Source: Eublepharis macularius (Eukaryota; Chordata; Lepidosauria; Squamata; Eublepharidae). From it: 64,000 bases of DNA. The stretch covers positions 15,006,501-15,070,500 of the forward strand of contig NC_072798.1 in assembly GCF_028583425.1 (NCBI RefSeq), in the 5' to 3' direction. Made by a program: the position numbers and the translations under genes. This document shows, piece after piece, positions 11,870 through 22,900 of the stretch; position 1 is the first letter of the stretch; the number at the start of each line of letters is the position of its first letter. Under the pieces are notes generated by a model. It was not told the origin of the DNA and did no database searches. It was given only the letters and a program-made list of their open reading frames with translations.

Positions 11870-13140
11870 GCAACTGTGAGCAAGGGTGATGGGTGGGCTC
11901 TTGAGCAGACAAGGGAAGGGGACACAAGCAGGTTGAAGGCATATGGATGGGAGGGAGGGAAGGCATGAACAGAACCCCTAGAACCAGGAACCTTCCCTGA
12001 TCCAAAGGTCAGAGGATTCTGGTCAATGACACTATGTTCAACGGATGGCTTTTATAATAGAAAAAAAAAGAGCTGTTTATATTGTGCTTCCTCAGATGGA
12101 AACTGTTAAGGCTACTGCTTATTTTGGGGCAGATTTTTTTTTTGCAGTAATGTATCTGGTGCATGAAAGGGTCATTTCTCTGGGAAGACGTAGGTTGCCC
12201 TCAGGAGGCCCTCTTGAAGAGATTGTGCTTCGGTAATGATCTAGTTGGCCTCCTGTCTTGCCTCCACAATGACCAATATTTTTTTTGCTGCAATACTACT
12301 TTTTCATGGATTTTTAGATTTAGTCGCAAGTCTCTTGGGCCATTCAAGGTCATGTATATATTTTTTCAGTAGCTGTCTTGAACCTGCTGGCTCCATCTGG
12401 CAACACACACCTGCCCCTTGTCATCTGCTGTTGCCTGGAGAATATGGGAGTGACTGACCCCATTTCCCAGAGGCAATTCACACGCGCACAGTTGTCCATT
12501 TTCTATGCACTGGGCCCATGCAAAACAGTCTCTGGGAAGTGCCACGTGTCAACATTATTGTGCTGAATTGCCTATAAATTCCACATGGCCCGCGGTTGCT
12601 GAATATGGAGGTTCTAAGAACAAACAAGTCTTGGGACTGCAGGCTGGATCTGGAATGTCCATGGGCTAAGTTCCACCATAATGAACGGAATTTCCCCTCT
12701 CCCTGTCCTATGTTTTAAGTGAAATTAGCTCCAATTACCAACAATCGCAGGCTGCCATTGGGGTAGAGCCTACCCCTTATCCTCCCACTCTACTGAACAG
12801 ATTTTGAAGTGTCTTCTATCTGAAGGACTCTTCCTTTAACTTCATTGATGTTGATGGAAGGCTCCCTAGCTTGGAGAAGGCAGCACTGAAGTTGGAGGAA
12901 GCTGGGGGAAGGAAATGACGACAGATCAAGAGGACAAAGGTTCGAAGCCCGATCTAGGTTTTGCGAAAACGAGATGTGTATGGGGAGGGCCAACGCAGCA
13001 GATGGATGATGAGCTTAATCCGTGGTGTGTTCTTTTATATTCATTTAGGAAATTTCTTGGCTGCCTCTCCAGAGACCCACTGTAGGTAGCTCCCAAAGTA
13101 AAAGCACACAATTCAATCATAAAAATAAAGCTATGTCTCC
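11870..13140. other. Intergenic, nothing recognised
   Basis: No exon or named repeat is supported. Frames around 12045-12566 lack known motifs. Confidence 0.4.
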
Positions 13141-13142
13141 GA

Positions 13143-13191
13143 GGGCAACCCACTGAGTTCCACCACCTCTTTTCCCAGAAAAAAAGCCTTG
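13143..13191 (-). mobile_element. Truncated end of the CAGGGCTTTTTTTC hAT MITE
   Basis: Contains CACTGAGTTCCACCACCTC and TTTTCCCAGAAAAAAAGCC, one terminal ~50 bp of the MITE found in full at 36014 and 51653. It abuts the left arm of a large inverted repeat. Confidence 0.65.
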
Positions 13192-13194
13192 GGA

Positions 13195-13345
13195 GGGGGT
13201 ATATCAACCCAGAAAAAACCAAAGTAACCAGAGAGGTTGAAAAGAAAAGACAAACCTTGGGTATATAAATACCAAAGCCCATATCAAAAAAGCTTAAACT
13301 GTATTAAATTACAACACCTTTAATCAAACTCCCAATATTAAAAAC
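13195..13345. repeat. Left arm of a long imperfect inverted repeat
   Basis: Reverse-complements to about 14145-14290: shared blocks include TTGATTAAAGGT, TTTTAGCTTTTTTGATA or close variants, and CTCTGGTTAC. The arms are about 150 bp with an 800-bp centre. Confidence 0.65.
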
Positions 13346-13351
13346 AGTGTA

Positions 13352-13873
13352 TTAAAAATCTATTTACTTTTCCACTTTCCAAAAGTGGAAAACTACAACA
13401 TTGCCTACAGTGGAGGAATGGTTGACAAAAGTTTTGGAGTTTGTGTCAATGGCAAAATGTACTGCATTGATTAGAGAAAGGACGTTAGTTAACTTCTTGA
13501 CTGAATGGAAACCGTTAATAGACTTTTTGCATGAAATGGATAACAAGGATTTGATGACATCTGGATTTATGGATTAAGAAACAGGAGCAATAGAAAAAAG
13601 AGGGGTTTTGTGACTAACTTAGAATAAGTGGGAATCTAGAAATGATATGTACTTGTTGTAGAGAAAATCGGAACTCAGCTTGTAGTGTAATTTAGGGTTT
13701 TTTTGTTTTCTTTTTTCTTTTCCTCTTAATTTTATAGATATATGTATTGTTAGTGTGTTATGTTTAGAACTGTGTGCTTTTTCTTGTTTTCTGTGTTTGT
13801 TGTTTATTGTGGTGTGGTGTATAGTTTATAGTTTAAATAAAGAAATTTAATACAAAAAAATCTATTTACTTTG
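13352..13873 (+). mobile_element. 5'-truncated L1 LINE with target-site duplication
   Basis: The plus strand encodes VEEWLTKVLEFVSMAKCTAL and TEWKPLIDFL followed by a stop, the C-terminus of L1 ORF2. A 3' UTR then ends AATTTAATACAAAAAAA. AAATCTATTTACTTT occurs at both ends (about 13354-13368 and 13859-13873), a typical target duplication. It landed inside the centre of the surrounding inverted repeat. Confidence 0.8.
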
Positions 13874-14140
13874 ACTGCATATATAAGTACCATCCCCTAG
13901 TGTAAAAAAAATAAATTCAGAACAATTACACCTGGAGATGTCTCTCATTTACAGGCCTCTTTCAAATGACCAGGTACCGTTATTTATATCATAAAACACA
14001 TGTTAACCAAAAGCGTTTTGGCTGTGAGGCCTTCCGCAGTGATTTAAATTTTTACAATTACATACCATATACTAAATTTGTGGAACACATAAACATGTAT
14101 TAGATTGTTCAGATTACAGCGTGTCTGACTCAATATTGGG
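13874..14140 (-). mobile_element. Possible Penelope-like element 3' region
   Basis: The minus strand contains CACTGCGGAAGGCCTCACAG followed by CCAAAACGCTTTTGG, an arrangement I associate with Penelope-like 3' regions. No RT or GIY-YIG frame is visible, so this is tentative. Confidence 0.3.
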
Positions 14141-14144
14141 AATT

Positions 14145-14290
14145 TCGCATTCTTTAATATTGGGAATTTGATTAAAGGTTTTGTAACTTAATATAGTTTT
14201 AGCTTTTTTGATATTGGCCCTTGGTATTCATACACTCAAGGTTTTTCTTTTCCTTTTAAGCCTCTTTGGTTACCTGGAGTTAGGTGATGT
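14145..14290. repeat. Right arm of the long inverted repeat
   Basis: Mirror of 13195-13345. It ends next to the full hAT MITE at 14294, just as the left arm ends next to a MITE fragment. Confidence 0.65.
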
Positions 14291-14293
14291 GAC

Positions 14294-14578
14294 TAGGGCT
14301 TTTTGGGGGGGGAAGAGGTGGTGGAACTCAGGACCGCACAATGATGTCACTTTGGGTCAGCTGGAACAAGGGGGGAGTTTTTTAAAGTTTAAATCACCCC
14401 AAAATGGTCACATGGCTGGTGGCCCCTCCCTGCCCCATCACATGGCTGGTGGCCCTGCGAAGGACAATCTAAACTCCCCTCTGTCAGGAGATCAGGGGGT
14501 GGGGCCACCGGCCATGTGACCATTTTCAAGAGGTGCCAGAACTCCATTCTACCGCATTCCAGCTGAAAAAAAGCCCTG
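14294..14578 (+). mobile_element. hAT MITE, CAGGGCTTTTTTTC family, perfect 8-bp duplication
   Basis: The ends are TAGGGCTTTTTGGGGG and GAAAAAAAGCCCTG. GATGTGAC flanks it on both sides (14286-14293 and 14579-14586). The interior is partly palindromic, with CCATGTGACCATTTTCAAG and its mirror-related GGTCACATGG. Confidence 0.85.
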
Positions 14579-15070
14579 GATGTGACACTTTAGCACATAG
14601 GAACAAACATGGCAGCGGTACAGATTCGGCACGATAACAAGCAGGCCAAGGGAAGGATGAGGGTTACTGCTGATAGTACCCAATGCTCACACCAGACAAA
14701 GTTAATTCATTCTAACATTTCCATTATAAGAGAAGTGGCCAATGGGCAATTTGGGGGACTATCTCTTATGCTGTCCAAGCATAAAGGCCATTTTGTATTT
14801 TCTGCCAATGCAATGGGAGAGTAAACTTGTGTGTTTTGTGCTGCCTCTCCGCATGCTCCCAGATTTTGTGCAAATCCAATTTTTTTGGTGTGTGTGTGTG
14901 GGGGGGGGTAGGGATTCAGATCTCCCTCTTTCAAACAGGGTCCAGAAGTATGGGAAGAAGGACAGGCAAGCTGTCCACATTTTTCCTCTCCCAGATCCAT
15001 TCCAGCCCAGATAAGGTGAATTCCCATCAAGGTGTCCGGCATAATAGGAGTGCACTCATGTAGCTTTGTC
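14579..15070. other. Intergenic, nothing recognised
   Basis: Contains a GT-then-G simple run near 14890-14910. No other signature was seen. Confidence 0.4.
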
Positions 15071-15073
15071 TTA

Positions 15074-15436
15074 GAGCCAAGATACAAGAGACAAATTACA
15101 TGAGGAGGAGCACGTGAAGGGAGTCGCAATGTTAGCCTGGAAGCTGAGTTTTAAAATAGATCGGAAGGCTTTGTCAATTTCCCCTCTCTACAGAGCCAGG
15201 GAGATGCTACCCAGAGGGTTTGTTAATTTCCTCTTTGCCTCCTGAAGGCTCTTTCAGTTTTACCTAAGAGGCAAAGAGGAAATTAACAAACCCTCTGAGC
15301 AGCTATCTCCTTGGCTCTGTAGAGAGGAGAAACCGACAAAGCCTTCCAATCTCTTTTAAAACTCAGCTTCTTGGCTAACATTGCGACTCCCTTCACCTGC
15401 TCCTCCTCGTGTAATTCGTCTCTTGTAGCTTAGCTC
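15074..15436. mobile_element. Palindromic MITE, GAGCCAA Harbinger-like group
   Basis: Two arms of about 170 bp mirror each other: GAGTCGCAATGTTAGCC at about 15121 pairs with GGCTAACATTGCGACTC at about 15373, and AGAGGAAATTAACAAACCC near 15282 pairs with the matching segment near 15219. The outer ends read CTTAGAGCCAAG and CTTAGCTCTAAG. Confidence 0.7.
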
Positions 15437-15464
15437 TAAGTACCAAGAAACAATTCTTCGTCTT

Positions 15465-15610
15465 GGTAATATAGAGTGGGTAGCCGTGTTGAGTAGTAGA
15501 ACAAAATTCGAGTCAGATCTCCAACAAAGTGAGCTTTAACCCAAGACAGCTTATACCCTGGAAAATTTTGTTGCTCTTTAAGGTGCTATTGGCCTCGAAT
15601 TTTGTTCTTC
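15465..15610. repeat. GTGCTACTGGACT-family palindromic repeat copy
   Basis: Has GTGGGTAGCCGTGTTGAGTA at the left and CTTTAAGGTGCTATTGGCCT near the right, with AATTTTGTTCT repeated inversely. Confidence 0.5.
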
Positions 15611-16035
15611 ATCTTGGTAGCTCTCCTCAGTTTCGTACAACTTTACAAACTTGCTAGATTTGCAGCAAAACTTTTCCAGCATACATAAGCAGAACATAGT
15701 CCAAAATAACTTAAGGATCCCACTTTGAACTACTGGAACTCGGATCTTGGTCACCTCCATGTAAGATGTCAGTCATTCACAATTAATTACTTTGACCCTT
15801 TATGTTACAACATATATGAGAAAACAATTTAGAGTCTTTCTTTCAGTTTTCAACAGTTGAGAGCTGGACTAAAAAATAAAATACACCCAACAAACATCAG
15901 CATCATTCCATAAAGTTCCACAAAGGCTGTGGCAAAGTTCATAAATTTGTGCTCCGTAATTCTTCTGTAAACATCTTTATATCAGTCTAGTAAGACCCCA
16001 GTATGCCTTTATCCTCTCCCACCCTGGATACAGCT

Positions 16036-16126
16036 AAGACTCCACCCCTAAGCACATTCACCACAGAGTAAGCCCCACTGATCTCAATGGGACTTACTTC
16101 TGAGAAAACTCACTTAGGATCGCACC
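16036..16126. repeat. AGTGCAATCCTA palindrome remnant
   Basis: Contains CTAAGCACATTCACC at the left, GATCTCAATGGGACTTACTT at the centre and ACTTAGGATCGCACC at the right. It lies inside the candidate BCAT1 3' UTR. Confidence 0.4.
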
Positions 16127-19100
16127 TTCCCTTGTACTTTATGGTATTTAACAAGGCTATCTCTCCCATACATATTTTGAATTGTCCTTCTCTCCGCCCC
16201 TCGGAAAACCAGGCCTAGTGGGGAAGCCCCATCTGCACTAGTCCCAGCAACGGTAAATACTTTAGGGAGGGATGAGAAAAGAAACTGCCTTTCTTCTCAG
16301 GAATCTGGATATGGTCACCTTTCTTCATGGTCTCCCTTGGCTCACCATCTACTTCAAAGAACAAAACTGTAGGGACGTATTCAAAGCACCTGCAAGTCAG
16401 CAAGCAGGAGATCGCTGGGAGTAAAGTTATTTCAAGAACATTTCTGTGTTGGTTCTAGGTACCTGCAAGCCAGAGATTTTTGCATCCAGTTCACAAAAAA
16501 AAACCCAACCCTTCCCACTGGAAGCGAACAAAGAAGCAAAAATTCCTTCCAACTCTGAAACAAGCAGAGGAGGTCATAATTGTAAAGGGTTCGCTTCGGA
16601 GAATGCACAGCTTGGGATGGAACCACGAGTTCCAGGTAGCTGCTGAAGGGCCACAAGAGGGCCCATTGCTGACCACCGACCTTCTGTGCAGGAGTAAGTC
16701 TCCTTGCCTAACTCTTTGGTTGTCAGCAGTGGTAGCCAAACTGGGCCCTTGAAGGGACTGGGCCCTCCTCCTTCTCTGGCTTCTACTGAAATATACCCAC
16801 TGGAGCAGTTGATGGCAACAAAGGATATCACTGCCAGCCCTCTTGAGGAGAAGAAAGGTCACATTTGAAATAATTTTGACAAACCCTCTCTTCAACCTGG
16901 TGTTGGCCTTGGCCACACAAATGGGATGTAGGAACCTCCCTTGCCATTTCTCCTCTACCTCAAGAGAGGTGACCGGGGCAGAGAATCGGAGGGGAAGGGG
17001 TCTTAATTGTTCCCTTGCCTGCCACTTTTCCTTTGCAATCCGTCTTGCTTCAAGTTATCCCCTCATTTGAGGGGACAAACATACATCTCGGAAGTTTAGT
17101 TGGGAGAAAATTAGCTGGGGAAGAGGGTTGCATGGGGGAAGATTAAGCCCTGCCCTCTCTGTCCTTGTTTCTCCCTTGTAAATTGTCTCCCCGGTTGCCA
17201 TTTTCTGGTGGACATGGCAGCTGTTGTTGCTGGTCCCTGTATTTTGCCAAATATATTTAAATGTGTGGCATCAGTTTTTGTGTAGTGAGGTGAAACTCTT
17301 TATGTGGACATATGCTCTCTGGTCAAAAGGCACTCTTCAGTTGATAGCGGCCTTGTTTGAGCAACTACTTTACTCAATTATCAGCATCTTTGCATGCCCC
17401 ACTTAATATTGTGGCCACTAGTCTAATGACAGGGGAATTGGGCACCCCAGATGGCAACTAGGGATACATGAAATACAAGTGAACAATGACTGGAGCATGA
17501 CACACATTTGAGCAAGAAGATATAAGCAGTACGATGTCTACCATTAAACGGCACAGTGGTTTGTGCTTAACATCTGCATTCTAAGAACAGTGCCTGGGAC
17601 AGTCAACTTCAACTGGTCTTCAACAAATTGATATACAGATATATGTATATATATCTACGAAACAGATATAAACATACAAAACTAAAATCAGACTCCTCGG
17701 TCTGATTCTAAAATTGTAACGGCAATTCGCGGTTCGCTAACCATGGGTAGTTTTGTACATGTTCATTTTCTCAAAGGGAGCAGCCACGAACCTCTCCGGG
17801 TTTACATTTGTGTAGAGAAACATTAACGTGAGAATCGCTGGATAGACAGCATTTCCTGCGACTGAGGTGTTTGGGGAAAAAAACATTTTGTAACCATGGG
17901 AATAGAAGCCAGCAACATCTGGGATTTGCAGATTCACAGTAGCCCTGGGCATGTAATTATGGAGGGACAAGTCAACACAGAAGGGCAGCTGGAATGAGAA
18001 CTTTAGCCTTGCCTCCTGGCAGCAGAATGCATTGTCCCCTCTCCCGCCTATCCACATTTGCAAACCCATGGAATCTATCCTCGTAACTAGGAACACTGAT
18101 TCATGATTGTGAGACAACAGCCAACTTGTGTGCAACTTGTAGATATGCAGGTATGTCCAGTGAATGTGTGCAAGAGGGGGTAGAGCCAGTATGCTCTGCT
18201 GTGAATGCGGGCAAAACCAGAGTACTCCCTCATGCAACCCGTCAGTGCCTCTCGGCCCTGTAGACAAGTTGCATGTTCAGGACTAGCAGCTTAAAATCAC
18301 ATGATCTAATTCCATAGATGCTTCCAAGGAATTTCAACCAAAAGCTGGTTAAAATGTCTAGAACAAGAAGTCAGCACAGCATTCTTGAGACTGAACCATT
18401 TTGGAAGGCAGGTGGGGGAATACGTTTCTCAGGACTCTCTTCCGTAAATGAACACTTGCAAATGTAAAGCTAGTAATGGCAGGAAGGGGGCTATGGTAAA
18501 AATCTTCTGCAAAGGGAATTAGATTTTTGTGTTCATCGAGTGGTTGATCTAGAATGGCATTCACGCATGCATTTTCCTTTCCCCTGCACTATGAAGTAGT
18601 ACAGTCTTGGATGGGCTGTCCCATATGCTTTATCTGAATGTTTTAATTATGGGTCTGAGGTCAAAAATTATGGGGAGACACACAGAGAGATGCTGAATGT
18701 ATTTCAAGGTGTTAGAGGTAGGTTCAGTTACAAAAGAGGAACATTGTTAAGTTTCCCAAAATTTCACCCTCTCTTTTATAGAAAAAAATAAATACTTCTC
18801 AGCTCTCTAAGTACTGTTAGTGCAACCACAAACAGAGAACTGGTTTTTCATACTATTTCATTGGTTATTTTACCAATGTAATCCAATTCTTCCCCTTAAA
18901 GTGACAATAACGGTAACTAATGGAACACTATCATAAGTAACCTTTGGCAAAAGATGTCTTAAAGCTAGCTCAAAAAGAGGGCAAGCTAGGAAACAAAATC
19001 TCCCTGTGGGAGGGTAGCTTGGTGTCCTAATCTAGGGCACACAAAATCCTTGGGCCAGCCCTGTGTGTACCCCTCAGAGGTCATTTTGCAGGGAGAAAAG

Positions 19101-19214
19101 AAAGGTTATCAGAATTCATCCAAGGCATGGTATTACCAGGCACCAAAGTGGCACCAAACCAGCACCAAACTGAATCATTTTCATTTAGAAAATTCTGCCC
19201 CTATGAGTCATGGT

Positions 19215-19333
19215 TAGGGGTGTGCACAGGGGAAAAATTTCAGTTGATTCGGGTTTGGTAATACCAAATTTTCCCAAATCAGGTAATATTCGGTATTTTT
19301 TACCGAATTCTGAACCCAAATTGCAAACTCCTA
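19215..19333 (+). mobile_element. Short hAT-type element with perfect 8-bp duplication
   Basis: Begins TAGGGGTGTGCACAGG; GTCATGGT flanks it at 19207-19214 and 19334-19341. The interior contains small hairpins of GGTAATACC and TTTTTTACCGAATT type. It lies in the candidate 3' UTR of BCAT1. Confidence 0.75.
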
Positions 19334-19947
19334 GTCATGGTCTCCACAACCAAAGTATTAAATAGGAAAAAGCAAAAAGCACCCTGGGGATTTAAGAGAA
19401 ATATCCCACAACAGTCAAAGGAACAATAGAAAAGATTAAAAAAACGAAAACAAAACCAGAACAGTTTTATCATCTTCCCAACCTGGGAATAATGAGAAGA
19501 CTCGGAGATAGCAAAAGGATACCTCTGAGACATTTGGCAACTGTGCTATAGGTAGCAATCTGTGGCTCAAAAGGTAATGCAAAGAGTACTTGGCTTGAAC
19601 TGAAGAGCAGTTGAAGAACTTTTAAACACATCTGTCAACTGTACCGAGGACACGAGGGGGCATCAAGAAAACTGTCGGAAAAGTGTCTATTGCTTACATC
19701 TAGCACCTCTACCAGAAGACAGATTTCTACTCTAGAGCAAAATCACAGTAGAAAATCAAACGACTGTGTTCACATTCCCTGGCATGTGGACACCATTCCC
19801 CCCCCCACCCCACTAAGCCCAGGAACAAAGTGATAACACACGGACTACGCTACGCGGAGCTACGGTACAACTGGTCATTGTTCAGATGGTACGTCGGCCT
19901 GCCTTGTTCTCTTTCCAGGAGGTCTGAGCCTTCCTTGTCCTTTGCAT

Positions 19948-19989
19948 TCAGGACACCACGATTGTCCACTCACTGTCTTCTCTTCCGTA
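19948..19989 (-). CDS. BCAT1: BCAT1 exon 11, coding part and stop
   Basis: 13 codons, [13 protein letters not shown], then TGA at 19950-19948. The acceptor is TTCTTGTAG. The human BCAT1 terminus is YGREESDWTIVLS, so this short last exon identifies the paralogue as BCAT1. Confidence 0.95.
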   Translation of the reverse strand, partial: YGREDSEWTIVVS

Positions 19990-22900
19990 CTACAAGAAGA
20001 ACAAAGAGTATTACTCTTTCACTAGGGGACAGTGAACAGGTCATTACAAACCCACAGCAGGGCCTAGTGCAGGCCATCTTGCCCGTTCTTCCACGCTAGT
20101 ACCCAAATAGTGCAATCCTAAACAGAGTTATTATGCCCAATAACTTAAATGCCCAGTGACTTCATTGGGTATAGAAGGGTGTAACGTCTTAGGATGGCAC
20201 TGTGGTCCAATTCAGTGATTACATTTTGTACATTTTCTAATATGTACTTCTGACAGTTTCCTACACTCTGAGCTAGCATTTAGTTACAAGCAACATAGAG
20301 TGGTTTCAAGCAAGTAATATTCCCAGCATAAGAGCTGAAATAGTATAGGCACGCAGGGTGACCGTACCATGTTACAAAAAGCACATTAATTGTCCACGTT
20401 ATAGACGGCAGTCAAACTAAGTTTAATATATTCAGAGTGATACTGAACATAGGAAGCTACTTTATACTAAATCAGACCATGGTTCTGTCTAAATCAGTAT
20501 TGCCCACTTGGACTGGCAGCAGCTCTTCAGGGTCGTGGTTTCTGGCATCAGCTACTGTCTGATTCTTTTAACTGGAGATGCTGGAGACTGAATCTGGGAC
20601 CTTTGGCAAGCAAAGCATGCACTCTACCTCTAAACCACGATCCCCCAATGAAAAGAGCTGCTGGAGTATTTTTCTTCTCTTCCATGCACAGTTATCCTAG
20701 GAATGAATCAAGACCCTTACTTGGATATCAGTCAGTTGTTTCAAAAAACGGGTAGCTATCTGAGGTCCATTCTCCATGGTTGGAATGTGCAAATTCTAGA
20801 AGAAGAAAAAGTGCAACAGTTTATAACAAGATTACACCCCCTGCCCCCCCAAAAGAATGAATGAACTGCATTTTGGCACACTGAAATACAACTAGTCAAA
20901 GGTTTTGTTTTCTGTCAACAAAAGCAGACCAACAAAATAAAGAACAAAAATCAGCAGCAGTGGTGGTGGAAAGGAAGTTAACTTCTCTCTTTGTCTCTCT
21001 TAAAAACAATGATGGGAATTTTTTGCCATTCAGAAGAAGGACCATAAATTCTGTTGTGTGTAAAAAGGTGCTTGCTTGACTACCAAACACCAACCATTAA
21101 GAAACCAAGAACAAAACTTCCTGAGAGGCACTGTTCATATATTAATTACCAAACAAGAATAAATACTACCTTATACTGTGAGTAGTCAGCCTGACTTCTG
21201 ACATCTTTAATAGCTGATCATGAGGAGAATGAGTCATGCATGGAATGTGTATGCAAGGCTGAGTGATTGGGCGTGACTGACTCCTGTCTCCTCATGCTGC
21301 GGAATGTGCTATCTTGACAATAAAGGTGCTCGTGAGTCACCACTCCATACTTTCCGATCTCCCTTCTTTCCATTGATTAAATCTCGGGCCTTCAAATAGC
21401 TCTGTTAAGTTTGTAACTTCTTCCTGGGAACATCTAATCAAAACTCTAAATTTATTAGCCAAGCTCCGGGAACATTTAATTAGTAGCCATTTCTTTGTGA
21501 GGCACCAGGAGTAACCAATCTGATTTCTTTGTCACACCCTGGTAGCACCAATCAAAAGTACTCAAACCTTTGTCTTTCCCAGGAGGTGAACTTTAAGGTC
21601 TTTGGCCTAATGGCCGAGGCCTAATTTTCCCTATAAGAACCAGAGCTTTGCCCCCCCCCTCAAATTGTGCACGCTTCCCTGGATCTGAGCGCTGTGCCCT
21701 CAGAGTCTCCTTCTCTGAGCCTCTTCTGGTCAAGAACGCTGGCCGTTAGAAGCCTTCTTTCCCCATGGACTACTCTGCTCTCTGGATAGGTAATTATTGC
21801 CCGAAAATCCCTCAAATCTATTCCAATTTCACCATTGCTTTCCTAGGAACCTTGTATGCTCGTGAGTTATTTCTTGTATGTGTGAGTTTTCCCCTTTAAA
21901 TAAAAATCATCCGTCTCATCAGTTGGCTTAGGGAAAGGACCCTGTAAAAATTGGTGGAGTATCCCACTTTGTTACCCCTCTCGCATAGCCTTCTCCTTGC
22001 CGCTAATTTTCCCCTACTCACAAGGAGTCCCATTCTGGTAACAATACCATGTCAGAGAGTATAGCTCTATCTACCTCAGGATAGCTGACTCTGACGGACA
22101 ACAGATCTCCAGAGAAGAGCTTTGGACATCTCTGCCTGTGACCGTTTAGCTGGAGATACCAGGGATTTGACCTTGGACCTTCTGTGTCTATCTGTATATT
22201 TTCATCCCATCTTTCATCCAGGGAGCTCAAGGCAGGATACATCGTTCTCCCCACTTCCATTTTATTCTTTATTCTTTTATTCTTTATTCTCACAACAACT
22301 CTGTGAGGTAAGTTAGAATGAGGCAGAGAATGACTGGCCCAAGGTCATCCAGAAAACTTCATGGCAGAGGGGAGGTTTACAATCAGGTCTCCCAGTTCCA
22401 AATGCTCTACCCACTATGCAACACTGGCCTTCTGCCACTGAGCCATAGTCTCTCCCCAGCAGCAAATGTCCATTGTGTGATCTAAGAGCACAAGACTGCT
22501 TTTCACCCCTGAACACGGCCTTATGCATCACTCTGCACATGCTCATACTACGTTGAGCCACCCACCTTGTGGATTGGCCTGCCTGCTGAGGTTAGGAAGG
22601 CTCCATCTCTCCTGGCTTTTGGCAAACTATGCAAAACTGACTTATTCAGGAGGGCTTTTTTACACAGGTAATAGTGCTGTACTGCAAAGAAATGTTTCAG
22701 AAATATACTTTGGTATATTTGGTATAACGGTACTACAGTGAACCATCTTTTGCTGCAAGTATGATCCCACATAGTTTCTGCATTGTTTAATACGCCATGC
22801 TAAATAGTTTATGTTTTCTTTCAGCATTGTTGCAAATGTGTATCAGATTTATCCCTGTTTTCAAACTTCTAGAGTCCATACTTTATACTATTGTTTACTG

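Larger units (their letters stand above)
15611..19947 (-). other. Candidate BCAT1 3' UTR and flank, repeat-poor
   Basis: This stretch below the BCAT1 stop is the longest part of the window with few recognisable repeats; the exceptions are a small hAT at 19215-19333 and a short palindromic remnant near 16036-16126. Human BCAT1 has a long 3' UTR, so much of this could be transcribed with exon 11. I saw no clear canonical minus-strand AATAAA here, so the end of the UTR is not placed. Open frames inside it do not resemble proteins I know. Confidence 0.4.

Noticed and set aside
17737..18267. 176-codon minus-strand frame below BCAT1
   Set aside because: No recognisable domain or splice context; more likely chance frame in the candidate 3' UTR.
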